Made by a program: the position numbers and the translations under genes
Part shown: positions 10,764 to 23,365 of the stretch, piece after piece
How positions within the stretch are numbered: the first letter of the stretch is position 1
Layout of the letters: every line of letters starts with the position of its first letter
The notes under the pieces: model-generated
What the model saw: the letters and a program-made list of their open reading frames with translations, nothing else
What the model was told of the DNA's origin: nothing
Databases searched by the model: none
Assembly: GCA_032622095.1 (NCBI GenBank)
Contig: CP136065.1
Span: 150,915,577-150,979,576 of the forward strand
DNA: 64,000 nucleotides
Direction of reading: 5' to 3'
Origin: Siphonodentalium dalli
Taxonomy: Eukaryota > Mollusca > Scaphopoda > Gadilida > Siphonodentaliidae

Positions 10764-11445
10764 TCTGCAGGTGAAGTTATGACTATATTTACATACACCC
10801 AATATTACTTCCAATTTTCCTGTAACATTATGATGGCCACACCTCCTGAGTCAATGTGGTCATAAACATGTAACAACATTGACCATCATTTTAGCTGTAA
10901 TATTCCAATAACTACAGAGTTCTCAAGATCTGGTGATGAACAATTGCAGAATGAGGTCACCAAATTCATCTTCTGGGGACGTCATTCTGTTATGGGAGAC
11001 CTAGACACAGATTTAAGTTCCCAGATGGTGAAGATGGTGATGTGCACCCATTGGACACCTTGATTATGCATTGTGTCATCTGCCAATTTGGGTATATAGA
11101 GAATCTAAACTAAAAAAAAAAAAACTTTCTAAAGAAACTTCAAAACTTGCTAATTTGATAATAAAGAACATTTCCAGAGAAGATGGGGCTTATAAGCAGA
11201 ATGAGGTCACCAGACGCTTAATTTAGTGATGCTAGACTGCTGTGCGGGGTAGCGTCACTAATTTCACCCTTAACGAACCTGATTCTACAAATGTCTGGCA
11301 CCATATTTTGAGGCCTGAAATGCAGAGTTCTCAGAAGTGGTCAAAGAAGAACGACGCATATACTACATGATTATCATCAAATTTGGATATGGCAGCATGC
11401 CAGAAGGAATCTGTTTTTTTCTTAAATGTCATCAACATCCCATAC
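10764..11445. other. intron 4 next to exon 4
   Basis: Nothing recognised. An AATGAGGTCACCA phrase occurs twice (about 10951 and 11201), a small local duplication. Confidence 0.5.
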
Positions 11446-11578
11446 CTGTTCGAGAGAGTCAAGGAATGAATTTTCAAAGCTTCCTTTGCATGTGTCTTCA
11501 ATGTGAGTCTGTATTTTGCAATGAACAATAGAAGTCACAGCACCACCACATATTCTCTCTAACAACCCCATTTCATCG
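11446..11578 (-). CDS. ANAPC2: ANAPC2 exon 4 (codons 211-255)
   Basis: Encodes (L)DEMGLLERICGGAVTSIVHC, then KIQTHIEDTCKGSFENSFLD and SLEQ. It aligns with human LSLLERVSAEAVTTTLHQVT and RERMEDRCRGEYERSFLREF. The acceptor TTCTTTACAG precedes 11578 and the donor GTATGG follows 11446. The first base (C) completes the leucine codon begun by exon 3. The exon ends on a codon boundary, so it joins exon 5 in phase 0 (LEQ then WLDSKV, human FHK then WIERVV). Confidence 0.94.
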
Positions 11579-11861
11579 CTGTAAAGAAAAGAGGAAACAT
11601 TCTAAAAAATTATATCAACAACATCTAATAACTATGAATGAAAAACTTCTGGCCTGAATGTTTTCCATAAAAGGGCCATTGTTGTAAAATGCTTGAAGTT
11701 CGTGGGACTAAATATTGGGAATAGAAGAGGCGGAACCTGTACCGAGCATACGTGTGTGATATCACTGTATTACTCAATTAAACTTGTATATAAAATGTGG
11801 TTCTTATAAGCATAGTGTGATAACTCTATTAACAGTCGCAACATACTCAGTTGGCCAAAAG

Positions 11862-12389
11862 TTAAAGATACGGACGGCGTTGGCGGTGGGTATGCTGTTA
11901 AAATATTCACCACCGTCAAAAACCGCCATAAACAGAAAGAATAGTAAAATATAGACAGACTTTGTTCTTATACCAATCAGAAATATGGCATAAACAGTAT
12001 GTTATTGTCAATTTGTTTTCCTTTGTTATGTAAACAAAAGCAAAAAACGTTACATTACCTGGCTTTTGTTTAGATCCGGATATGGTAAACACAAAGAGCG
12101 TTAATTGTTACTGTTTTCCTGATATGGAAATAATAAAGAGCTTTTATATCATTTGTGTGTGATTAACCAATAGAATTGCGCTGTGTTATGTAAACCGAAG
12201 CGCAACTTCTGTTGCACGAGCAGGCTCTTGTTTACGTACACCATCGTACGTCTTGACGACAATATACTATTTATGCGCTGATTATGTTTGGCATATCAAC
12301 AAAACTATATATATTTTAATATTCCCTCTGTTGATGGCGATTTGAACAAATATTAATATTTCTGCAACGAACGCCTCCCGTGGCTTTAA
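11862..12389 (+). mobile_element. element D, copy 1
   Basis: Starts TTAAAGATACGGACGGCGTT and ends CGCCTCCCGTGGCTTTAA, with AATAAAGAGC, TGTGTGTGATTA and GCAGGCTCTTG inside. The reverse-oriented copy 2 is at 20455-20961 (ends TTAAAGGCACGTGAGGC and CCGTACCTTTAA). No ORF. The two copies flank ANAPC2 exon 3 in opposite orientation. Confidence 0.8.
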
Positions 12390-13487
12390 GTTACTTCGTG
12401 TTGACTAGTTGTTACATGTAAACAAAATGTTTTTTATTCATTAGTGTATTAGAAATGCAATCAACTTGAATCAAGTGAAATTTGAATAGGTTGGTACCCG
12501 ATGAATCGAGCTGTGGCCCTACAGAGATATTGTTCAGGGTCATAACTTTAGCATTTTTTAAATATCTGTCAATGAAGAAATATTTTATGTGTTTACTGAG
12601 AGCTTGTAAATATCTCAAGATTTGAAAACGAGAGGCCGATCATGATCGGCAGATGTTTAACCCATACCTTGGCGATAGTGATTAGTTATTTTCATAAATC
12701 TGTACACCAATCTTTTCATGAGTATAAGACTTTCAACAATTCACAGCTTACTATTAATTAGTAGTTCCTAAGTGGAATCAGACTTATTGGGCAACTTGCT
12801 CACATAAACACAATATGACCATGGATATGGCATTAAATTTCAACCTATTAGGTCACATGTATGTTTTATAGAGTGATAAAGCTGAATAACCCAACCATAG
12901 TCAGACAGATGCACCATAGCTGTTAAAGATATAATAGTTACGAAATTAAGCACAAAACATCATAATAACTCTATTTATCTACTTCTTACATTGGAACCTG
13001 AGTCATAACATTATATTGTTGTGTTAGCTCATATAAAAAGTTATGGGATCATTGAAATTAGAGACCAATCAATACTTGAACATCTATACAAGTGAGAGGT
13101 GTATAGACCTGGATATTAAATATGATTGATAATGGTTGGATATAAAAAATTTAATGCAGAATTATCAGATAACTAAAGGTGAGATATGAGAATGGTCAGA
13201 TTGAAAATATTAGTCATAAAATTGGACTGCATACAGTATATCTATGGTTAATTTTATTCTCAGCTGATCATTGGAAAGATACAATGTATGAAACAGCAGA
13301 ATATTATTAAATATGGGGTAAATATTTTCAAGACAAAACCATTCAATCAATACCAAAATCTATACAGGTGAAGAATGTGTCATGATTAACCTGTATGAGA
13401 TTATAAAAGTTATCGGGTGAGAAATATTTGACCAATAAGTAGTCTCAAGAATACCAGCACCGTTATTATTCTGCAGCCCAAATTATT
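12390..13487. repeat. intron 3 with diverged tandem-like repeats
   Basis: From about 13040 to 13440 the sequence repeats themes such as CAATCAATAC, CTATACAGGTGA and GTGTCATGATTAACC, in the style of the array at 15390-16040. The preceding 650 bases show nothing recognisable. Confidence 0.5.
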
Positions 13488-14666
13488 GATGAGCCGATTG
13501 TCAAATAGAGCCGTGCGCCGATTGCCGATTATTTGAGATCACAATCGGCCGATTCAGGTGCCGATTCCGATTATTTCAATAATGTATAGCAGAATATGTT
13601 ATATGTGTTATATAATACTTAGAATTAGAAGCTATCAACAAACGTAGTAATATGCCAGTACACTGTATACATAAGTATATGTTTGGGTAAGTAGATAGGT
13701 GGGTATGGGCAGACTAGTGATCGAATACAGGCAACATACCCATGTATTCTAGGCTATTCCACAACAAATTTTTTGAAAGTTTGATGTAGCCACGTGCATG
13801 ACGACATGTCCATGGTCCGTTTTTGATAACAATTCATCAAACGGCATTTTTCTTTGATCCCAATTCAAAGACATCACGTCAAAGGAAATGAGCCGACTGA
13901 ACTAGTTGCAAGTTACACCATGTTCATGTCAATTTCACAGACACAATTCGATTTCGGCGTGGTCATCATAATAATCATTTGTGGTGACATATACGTGACG
14001 TCACACGAGGCTGACTGGATGGAATGACATTGTCTTCAACTATTTAAAGTCACGTGACATGCACTTTCGGTTTCTATAGTAGTGTTTATACCTGTTACGC
14101 TGTATGTACTATATAGATAGCTTTGTTGTACTGGGTATGCATACATTTTGATTTTTGATAGTTTGACATACATAAATCAAAATGTCTACATGTTGACGAA
14201 CAATAAAGTTACCTATGGGCGTACATGAGTCCCATGACATGTACGTTGTGTACATCACAATGCTAAAGAAATCAATCGACTGAAACGACTGTTCCGGTAT
14301 GCCAATAATTAATTAATTATTATGCGCAATCACGGCGTCATGCTCGCTGCCTCACTCTAACTCAAAGTGTCAAATGCTTCCCGGCGACCCCCACTAATAT
14401 ATTGTTCACACATGGACCCAGCTACGGCCGGGGTATTGCAGAGGGCATGTATATCAAGTTTGTGTTTTGTATCACTTTCCCCATGTTTACTGGTCATTTA
14501 TTCAAAAAAACATCGTCATATTTAAAACAGTTTATTAAAGAAAAACAAGCACTCATTTATTATTTAGACAATCGGAAATCCCGATGTTCAAACCCGAGTA
14601 CCGATTGTCATCCGATGGGCCACAATCGGCCGATTCCGATTGTCGTTCCCGATTATCGGCTCATCA
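13488..14666. mobile_element. non-autonomous DNA element, ~1.2 kb
   Basis: Ends are inverted: TGATGAGCCGATTGTC on the left and GATTATCGGCTCATCA on the right. Subterminal CACAATCGGCCGATTC occurs at both ends. The interior, including a 95-codon ORF at 14402-14689 that runs over the right end, matches no protein I know. Confidence 0.75.
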
Positions 14667-16050
14667 CTAGCCCAAATGCAATTGAGTGAATTTCAAAATA
14701 AGATATTTCATCTGATGATGAATATTCAATTGGTGGCTTATAGAAATCCTTACTGAACCTGGTTCAAGGTGAAAGAGATAATTTAATATCTGCCTATCGA
14801 ATATCGTGTGTCTATGGAATGGGTCAATTTTAATCGCAAAATCCATGCACGGGAAAAGTGGATCACCATCAACCTGGACATAGAATAGGAGAATGATCAG
14901 ATGAAAAGAAAAACATCAGAAGACCATATGATGTGTGGAGAGGGTTAATAATGTTCAATGACATCATATGATGGAACTATGGAATGGGTGGGTTAATTTA
15001 TTTCTAAGTTACAGTGTGTGTGTACACAACAATGTCAACAAACAACAATGTCTGCAAAACATCCCTACAAAAAAACAATGGACTATTCCAATTTGTAATT
15101 TTGGAATAGGTTTCTTATTGAGTGTACATTAACTAATGAACCAGTTTCAACAAAGGGGTTAACTTAATATTGAACAGAACAGAATAGAGAGCCATCTATT
15201 AATTATATTCTTGACAGATTGATAAACAAAGTCTGCTAGCCACCAAGGCTGGTGGTGTACTACTGGTATCTATCTAACTATGGATCTAGTGTACAGCTAT
15301 AATAAATAAAACCAATAAGACAGGCAATGCCTCATGAGATCTTCTCTTCAAATCTCACAGTGGCAAACAACAGGTACTGATTACATTATCAGTTACTTGA
15401 ATTATAAATGGCCATAACTCTGTTAAAATATATCAGATCAAACCCAAATTTGAACTTGATCTGTATTTTGGGGTGACCATATGTACCAAATTTGGTGCTG
15501 ATCAGATGAAAAATATTTAAGTCATCACAGCTTGGATGAATTCTATTTAAAAACAAGAGTGAAAAGGGAGGGTTAACAAAACAAAACCAAAATCCATACA
15601 GATAAAGAACGTGCTAAGAAAGACCTAGGTAAGAAATATGAGGCAGCTAGATCATAAGAAAATTGTTTGACTTAGATGCATCAGATAGCATTTGTGTGCA
15701 GGGTTAATTATTTTCTAAACCGATCAATACCAATAACTATACAGGTGAGGGGCGTGTCATCATAAACCTACATATCAAATATGAACACAATCTGACAAAA
15801 AACACTTTGGTTATAGCATCGGATAGCACATGCCCATGAGTGGATGCAAAGTGTTAATAATTCCTAAACCGATCAACCGATCGATACCAAAAACTATACA
15901 GGTGAGGGGTGTGTCGTGCACATGCACATGAAATTTGAACATGATCTGATCAATAATACTTGAGTAATTGAATCGGATAGCAAGTGTCTACGGTACGACG
16001 GACAGACAGATGGACGGACGAACGACGGATTGTTGACACATAAAAACCTG
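14667..16050. repeat. tandemly arranged dispersed repeats in intron 3
   Basis: Units of roughly 140-150 bp around AACTATACAGGTGAGGGG, GTGTGTC and ATCGGATAGCA recur at about 15580, 15700 and 15860. They end in ACGACGGACAGACAGATGGA near 16000, a motif common at ends of such units in marine invertebrate genomes. No coding sequence. Confidence 0.6.
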
Positions 16051-16067
16051 AGATGAGTGCTACTTAC

Positions 16068-16173
16068 AGTTTCCTGTTGACGGAATGGAAGTCTTCCATG
16101 ATTTGTTGACATTGACAACTCTCCGTCTCCATGCTGCATCCACAACATATCGTAACCTCGTCCTCATCTTCAT
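16068..16173 (-). CDS. ANAPC2: ANAPC2 exon 3 (codons 176-211), zinc-binding module
   Basis: Encodes DEDEDEVTICCGCSMETESC, then QCQQIMEDFHSVNRK. Four cysteines (codons 185, 188, 195, 197) form C-x2-C-x6-C-x-C. The human protein has the identical spacing (CAGCSSDKQQCWC), which structural work on human APC/C assigns to a zinc-binding module in APC2. The acceptor TATTTATAG precedes 16173 and the donor GTAAGTA follows 16068. It is entered in phase 1 and left in phase 2, agreeing with exons 2 and 4. At 106 nt, skipping it would shift the frame. Confidence 0.92.
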
Positions 16174-16311
16174 CTATAAATATATTCAGATCGACGCTGT
16201 TTGAGTTAAAGAACCACAGTCCAATTTGACACCAAATAATTCAGAATGTTCTGAGACAATTTTCTGCTTATCAGACAAAGGAAAATGAAAAAATATACTT
16301 GCAATCACACG

Positions 16312-16417
16312 GAGAGCTTCCGATGAATGGCAGCAAGCCATATTTCTGACTAAATCCTGAAAAATTTCCCATAATTCTGCTGTGGTTTAGAGGTCGATTA
16401 TTTAGGACATTACTGTA
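16312..16417 (+). mobile_element. half copy of palindromic MITE
   Basis: Matches the right half of the palindromic element at 21363-21577 (GAGAGCTTCCGATGAATGGC ... TTTAGGACATTACTGTA). Only one arm is present, so it is a solo arm or a deletion product. Confidence 0.75.
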
Positions 16418-19400
16418 ATCGCTAAAGTAACAGGTCGAAAATGATCAAAAATGCTCACAATTGAGAATGCTCTTTATTATCTTCTGCTTATTGTCCACAT
16501 AAGAATGGATGCTCTTTAAATGAGGCAAACATGTTAAAGTGATGTGAATAACTCCGGTTTGGTGATCAAATAGAAATGGAGAATAATCTTGTTCAAAGTA
16601 GCAATTTTTACAAATAGTACATGTATATCCAAATTGACAACACACACCGTCATTCGTATATATTAATTAAATGCAGTGACTCTCGATGGCGAAATCGTTT
16701 TCGTTAGTTTATCACTGATAGATGCGTCCCAAATCAAGTAGTAAATATTTACAATTGAGCGTAGTTCTGACATTGTTTTCTATGGAGTGGTATGGTCGAT
16801 TTGCTTCAGATTTTCGTCGATGTTAGTAGAATGTTACATTCCTCCAGTTGCCATAGCACCTGAGTACTAACTTATCAGTTTCACGCACCCGAATAAGTAC
16901 ATAATATGTCTTTAAAACTTTTTTAAAAGTTGATATTGAGCCACCAAAACCACCTATTATTGGGCTCTTGAGTTCGATCTAATTATTTTCTTGTATGTAA
17001 AATGTACAGAAGGTGTCAAATCGGACAGGGTATCTTTAATAATTGTCCATATCAATTTATGATGCAACCAAAGTGGCTGCATCTAACATCATCAACCATT
17101 TGGTAATTAGACTGTAAACTCATGTAAAACAACTTCAATGACCATTGATTTATGCTCCCCGAAATGACAAGGAAATTTCGCAGTTGACTAGCTAGTTTGC
17201 AGCTCTTAGTCAATTTGTAGTCGAACTGTCGACAGCAATCATAAATGTACATTGTGTAGATATAACCTGACAATCCACCCCATGATCATCCAAGTACACA
17301 AATACGATATTAGATATAACAAACACTAGTTCGTTTCACGATGTTTGACAGCGAGTATTCACAGCTGTTTTACCATTGTATTTCTGTAAATTCAAACAAA
17401 AATGCACATTTAACAGTATCATGTTTTCTGTTTGACAAAGAACGAGCATAATAATTTTAAAATAAATTTCAGCAGTGAATTGATGTTAGCATGTGTTTCT
17501 GTCAATGTTAGTGACATAGACAGAATTTCAAGTAGCTTGGATGCAGCTAGCTTTCACCCATACACAGTGTAATAGATGAAATGAAATGATATGTTTATTT
17601 CGTTTGTGATGTCACATCAAACGCACTGCTCATCCAGACATTAGTGAGCACATGATCACATCGGAACCAATGTTGACTAGTCAATTAATCATTTCAACAC
17701 TACTCCCCTCTATCAACACTGCAAGAAACAGATAAAATAACATGACCTACTGTAGGTCAAAAAAAGAATCCAGAAGAGCAACGTGATAATTATTTGTTTT
17801 ATTTTATTATGCTATGTATTATCATTTAGTTCACTGGAAGTTCCCACAATACTATTTATTTATTTTGTCTTATTATTTTAAATAATAAGACAATATAATA
17901 AATAGTATCATTAGAAATAATATTTTTTTAAATAAAAACAACATAAACAATAATTTTAATTTTAGAATTTTCCACCATGTACTATTATAAGGCACACAAT
18001 AGTAGACATTCAACAATCCATTTGTGCTGTTAATGGACCTATGCCCGGAACATTTTAGTAAACTTTTCTGGAAATGAAACCCCTTAAATACCGGGAATAT
18101 TCCCAGGATATGTATGTACAAGCTGTACAATACGTGTTACATGTATGCGCAATTTGGCTAGTTTGGGTGACAGGGATTAATTTAGATTAACTAGAGAATA
18201 TTCCAAATTGTTATATTTGACCTCCTTGTGTCACATTATGGTAAACAATGTAAACAACACAAGTTGGAAAACATAAAACCATCGTACCGACTTCCCGAAC
18301 TTCAAACGGAATGTCAAAAAGTTGCTGACATTGAGAACTTCTAAGAGATTAAAAAAGAAACAGTCCATTATATATAGCTCCATGCAATTTGTGTGCTAAT
18401 TTCCAATACTGTTAAAAGTGTCCAGATTTCTTTATTTTATTGGGAGTCGGATCTACTCTTGAAAAATACATTCGGAGCAACACCAAGTCACTCAGTGACT
18501 TGTCACTCCAGAAGCCATTGTACTATACATTAGGTCTATGTTACATATCGGAAGCTCGAAATGTACATGCATAATATTCAAACTGGACTCTATACTGACA
18601 TTGGCAAGACTCAGAACTTGCATGAAATGATTTGCTCTTGTGGAAATTAGAATGCGAAATCAGCAGAAACTGCATGTGCAGCACATCTATTCACAAAATA
18701 AACCGCCCATTCAAACAACTGCGTAGGAGTACCACATGAACAGTCCATTCTTTTGTCACTAAGAATAGCTTGAGCTGCGATTGATAAATTGATATACGTT
18801 GTAAAAGTCTCATTCCAGAAACGTGCATGCCATTATCTCGTGAGCTTGTGTCGTGAGGTCATGGCTGCATGGGCCACGAGACCAAACCTTAAGTCCTCAT
18901 AACCCTTAGACGATAGTGTGGTCAATTATACTCACACTTTATGTAGAATTTGCAGATTTATAACATATATATATTGTAATGTGCACCGTTGTGGACAAAT
19001 TAAATGAAATTATGTGCCGGTAGTTTTCGCCGACATGATATACCAAGCGTTAACAATGCACCCCGTTCCCGGTTTCTACAAATCATATTCCCGGGAAACG
19101 GGAATGAGTATGGGAACCGGGAACCTGGAAATTCCAGTTCCCGGGATTAAACTCTAGTAACCACCTTGGAATTTCCATTCCATTTTTACCCCTCCACCCG
19201 TGCTTTGATTTTTCCTGACTGTTCCCTCACAGGCCTGAAGAATGGTAGCCTATTCTAAATAGATCAGTAGTCTTATGGCTACTGGCCAGGTGAGGAACAG
19301 AATCCATTGGGCCAACCCAGTATGACAACATGTTCAAATCTGAACCTGAAAATTGCAAAATCCTAACATCTACTTGTCTGGTGCCCTGCAAATTCACACC

Positions 19401-19840
19401 CTGATTTGTTTTTCTTAAATTAATTTTTTGACTGGCCACTGGGTACAGAAATGGACACACCGGGGCAACCATGGTTCAGATGGCGTGAGAATTTGTTTTA
19501 ATCTGAACATGAAAATTGCTAAATCCTAGCATCTAGACAGGCCTCAAGCCTTCCAGTACAATTTTGTAGTAAAAAAAAAGTAGCAAAATATGCAACTGTT
19601 GGTCTAAAAACAACAAATTCCCCACTACTATATTGTTGGAAAATCAAACTACCAGAACAATTTCAACCTATCATTGTTGTGAAATTTCCATCTAGTGTTG
19701 TGTCAGGTATGATATTTGCAACTGTTAAAAATTTTGACTAAAGTTGGGGGGGGGTGTGACATCCCCCAAACCCCCACCGCCACTTCCCTGGTGACAAATG
19801 ATATTTATTTGTTGCCTTAGCTCAGATAAAAGTCTATGAA
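16418..19840. other. long stretch of ANAPC2 intron 2
   Basis: No exon recognised. Contains AT-rich blocks (17770-17960) and a fragment rich in CCGGGAACC/GGTTCCCGG (19065-19160), the style of a dispersed repeat. Near 19230-19530 a local duplication around TGAAAATTGC and AATCCTA is visible. Short ORFs show no family resemblance. Confidence 0.5.
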
Positions 19841-19859
19841 GCTTGAGAAATGACTTGTG

Positions 19860-20175
19860 AAAATAAAAAAAATCTTGTGGCCACACGATAGTAAGTTGAA
19901 TGCGATACTAAGTTGCACGCAATAGTAAGTTGCATGCAATAGTAAGTTGTGCCACGAAATAGTATCTTGTGACCACGCGATAGTACATGTAAGTTGCGCA
20001 TGATAGTAAGTTGCACGTTATAGTAAGTTGTGCCAAGCGATAGTATCTTGTGACTACGAGATAGCAAGTCGTGTCCACACAATAGTATCTCTTGGCCACG
20101 CAATAATAAGTTATAGCCACACAATAGTATATTAAGTTATAGTCACACGATAGTATCTCGTGGCCATGTGACAGT
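19860..20175. repeat. minisatellite, GATAGTAAGTTG type
   Basis: Degenerate tandem units of about 20-24 bp alternating CGATAGTAAGTTG(TG/CA) and GATAGTATCTTGTGACCAC. Overlapping repetitive ORFs on the minus strand (with C-Y/L-rich peptides) are by-products of the array. Confidence 0.85.
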
Positions 20176-20454
20176 AAGTCATGGCCCCTCCTATTTTTTG
20201 GGCAATTTTCTGAGTGGGATATTCAATTCTATGTTGTTTACGACCCACATCTGAGTCTATTTGATCCCCCCCAGAGACTCTTATCTGACCTCCTTGTCCT
20301 AATCCCATGCATGGAGCCTAGGCCGTGGTTATAACTTAAAAGTCACTCAGTGAGTATATCGGGCAGAGAAGCTGCAGATTCATTAGTACCCAAAATTCCG
20401 CATCCATGCACAAACAGATTGAGAATTACAGTATTACGAAGATGACAAACTGGT

Positions 20455-20961
20455 TTAAAGGCACGTGAGGCCTTAATTGTCGAAAATATTCATATTTGTT
20501 CCAAACACCGTAAACAGAAAAACATTAAAACGCATACAGTTTCGTTCATATATACCATGACCATCGCGTAAACAGCATGTTATCATAAATACCTACTATA
20601 TTTTACCTAAGCAAGAGCCTGATTGGGTTACAGAGGACAGCACAATGCTACTGGCTAATCACACACAAATGGCATACATGTAAATGCTCTTTATTAGTTC
20701 CATATCAGGAATTCACCAACAAAGAACGCTCTTTATGTTTACCATCATAATATAAACAAACACCAGAAAAGTTACTTTTTATGCTTTTGTTTACATAACA
20801 ATGGTTAAACATATGAGAATAACATACTGTTTATGCGATATTTCTTATTTATATACGGACAAAGTCTGTCTACATTTTGATGTTCTTTCTGTTTGTGGCA
20901 GTTTTTGACGGGTGGAAATATTTTGACAGGATACCCACCGCCAAGGCCAACCGTACCTTTA
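20455..20961 (-). mobile_element. element D, copy 2 (inverted)
   Basis: Reverse-oriented relative of 11862-12389. Ends TTAAAGGCACGTGAGGC and CCGTACCTTTAA; internal GCTCTTTATTAG, TTCCATATCAGGAATTC and CGCTCTTTATG. Located in intron 2, on the other side of exon 3 from copy 1. Confidence 0.8.
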
Positions 20962-21362
20962 ATACTGGAAACCAGTTTTCTAACCAGAAACCAGGGTTCT
21001 CAATAGGTACTAGTACCAGTACCGGAATCGGACCACTGAAAATGAGACATAAATGCGGTACCTGTTCTTACTTATCAGTACCCATGGTAATCGGTAATAT
21101 TGAGTGGCAACATTTAAATAAGAGGTTAACTGCTTTTTATCTCTAAATCTGAAGTGGAATTCAATGTAATTTCTTTGAGTGTTGATTGATTACATGTTTT
21201 CTGCAGCTGGTTAATCATATTAGCTATATGTTGCGTGTGGTGATATAGGTCAATGTAACGACAAGCTTTGTACCATATGCTACAATTATTACACTGTAAT
21301 AATAGCTTTCATGCCTTACACAGTATGCTCCAATTATGAACAAAGTTGAACTGGCATAATGA

Positions 21363-21577
21363 TACAGTAATGCCCTAAAGAATTTACTCTTTAACCACAG
21401 CACAATTATGGGTAACTTTTCAGGATTTAGTCGGCAATATGGCTTGTTGCCATTCATCGGAATGCTCTCAGTGAGAGCTTTCCGATGAATGGCAACAAGC
21501 CATATTTCCGACTAAATCCTGAAAAATTACCCATAATTCTGCTGTGGTTAGGAGTCAATTATTTAGGGCATTACTGT
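21363..21577. mobile_element. palindromic MITE beside exon 2 donor
   Basis: Almost perfect ~215-bp palindrome: CAGTAATGCCCTAAA ... TTTAGGGCATTACTG between TA dinucleotides, with arms containing ATGGCTTGTTGCCATTCATC and its complement. A TA duplication fits a Tc1/mariner-type non-autonomous element. It lies about 20 bp downstream of the exon 2 splice donor. Confidence 0.88.
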
Positions 21578-21597
21578 ACATGTAGTGATTAATATAC

Positions 21598-22048
21598 CTG
21601 TATTTGTATGCTGGAATACTTTAAATGCTTTTGCATAGAACTTCTTTATGACATCTTCGAACTGTTGAGGAACTGAACTCAGCAATATTGCTTTATACAA
21701 TGTAATAACAAATTCTGATAGACTGTCTGAGCCACTGAGAGGAATGATAGTTTTCGGTATGTCCACACATGATGAATGTATCCAATTTATTCTCTGTATA
21801 CATGGCACATAATCAGATGTCACCTCATGCAAATAGTTAACGGCATCCACCAAACAACTTGACTGACAGTCATCTATATTCTCTGGGAAGAACTTCCAGA
21901 AATGGGGTGACACCCGTTCGCGTAAGTCACATTTGAATCGATCTATGAACCATTCTTCTACGATACCAATTAGACCTTCTTGTCGCAAAATCTCAACTGA
22001 CTGATGAAAGTTAATTTCAGAATGAGGATAGGTGGTGCTTAATGAATT
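21598..22048 (-). CDS. ANAPC2: ANAPC2 exon 2 (codons 26-176)
   Basis: Encodes 150 codons plus one base of the N-terminal cullin-like stalk. Diagnostic runs are VEILRQEGLIGIVEEWF (human VEVLRGHGLHSVLEEWF) and RVSPHFWKFFPE (human NISPEFW), then a helical region ending YAKAFKVFQHTNT. The acceptor ATTATTTTTCAG precedes 22048 and the donor GTATAT follows 21598. It is entered in phase 0 from exon 1 and left in phase 1. The insert seen in human before the zinc-binding cysteines is much shorter here (TDEDEDEV). Confidence 0.94.
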
Positions 22049-23199
22049 CTGAAAAATAATTAAACATACAATTATGGTATGAATACACATAAAAGGGTGT
22101 ATATATTATCTCTATCAACATTTATTCTAGATCATGGCACAAATCTCCACTCTGGTTATACTGCATCCATAGAGATCATATTTTATTATATGCTTCCCCA
22201 TTAAATAGCGGGAAATTGATGCAAGGTAAATATCGTATTTAGACCGACAGTAAAGATATAATTTGGTATTCAAAAATTATATCTTCACTTCCAGTAAAAC
22301 CACTGAATAATAGTGAACGAATATCAATGGGCGACGCCGTGACGGAACAACTGAAATAAAAATGTCATCTTATTGTTATTTGGGGTATTAAATTTGTAAC
22401 CGTCCATAATAATTTGTCGCTTTTAGTGATAATTTGTGGGAACTATTTTCTTTAGCAGACGACTAATTTCTCGCCATTTGAAAGTGGTTCGTTGGCTATC
22501 AGCTGGTGAACAACAACAATCAATTTCAACTAAATTTGTTTACACTTGTGAGAAATTATTTGGCATTAATTAAGGAATATTAATACATTCAAAATAATTA
22601 TCGACATGGTTAAAGCATATAATAAATAGAACATCTATGGTGTTTTGAGTGAATCCCATATTATTTCATTTGTGACTAGCAGTGGAAATATAAATTTTCA
22701 ATGAGTTGATATTTGATATTTGCACTGCCACATGAAACACTACTACGTTATGGCTATGTGATGTGCCCTCTCATATAATAACGACGTCCACAGCAGAGTG
22801 ATGGCAAGGTTTTATATTCCGGGGACAAGTCAACTGAACATTGGCCCTCTTAAAGTATTTCACCTTTATGAAGAACTGACTTTTCGAAAGAGTTATCGAT
22901 CCTAACATTTCCGCTAATGAGGTTGTGTGATGATATTCAGCTGATAAAAGTTGTTATTTTGGATAAACCTGTCAAGGAGGTGTTTATGTCCAAAGCGAAT
23001 TTGTTTTGTTGAGATCTCTAGTTCAAAACGGGAGGTGGGAGGGTACCTCAAACATGTTGTTTCTCTACTTTTTCTTCTAGTATTTAGTCTAGGCACTCTA
23101 GGGCTAATATTTATTTATAATGGCCAACAACAGTTACTGTGGTCTGAAAATAGTGAAATGCTCAAATTCCATTGGCATTGCCATTGACAGATTGCGGGG
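22049..23199. other. intron 1, proximal part
   Basis: A fragment at about 22125-22190 resembles the end of the foldback MITE at 1520-2032. A small hairpin (AAGATATAATTTGGTATTC ... AATTATATCTT) lies near 22252-22284. No exon seen. Confidence 0.5.
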
Positions 23200-23365
23200 T
23201 ATCCAGACGATTGGGACCTTGGACGATTGGGACCTTGGACGATTGGGACCTTAAGTTGGACAATTGGGACCTTGGACGATTGGGAGCTCGGGACGATTGG
23301 GACCTTGAACGATTGGGACCTCGGACGATTGAGTCAAGACCTTGAGTCAAGACGATTGAGACCTT
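23200..23365 (+). repeat. minisatellite ACGATTGGGACCTTGG
   Basis: About ten near-identical 14-17-bp units. The same unit recurs inverted at 31100-31205. Confidence 0.92.

Noticed and set aside
19834-20124. Repetitive 70-96-codon ORFs
   Set aside because: By-products of the minisatellite; the frame is open only because unit length is near a multiple of three.
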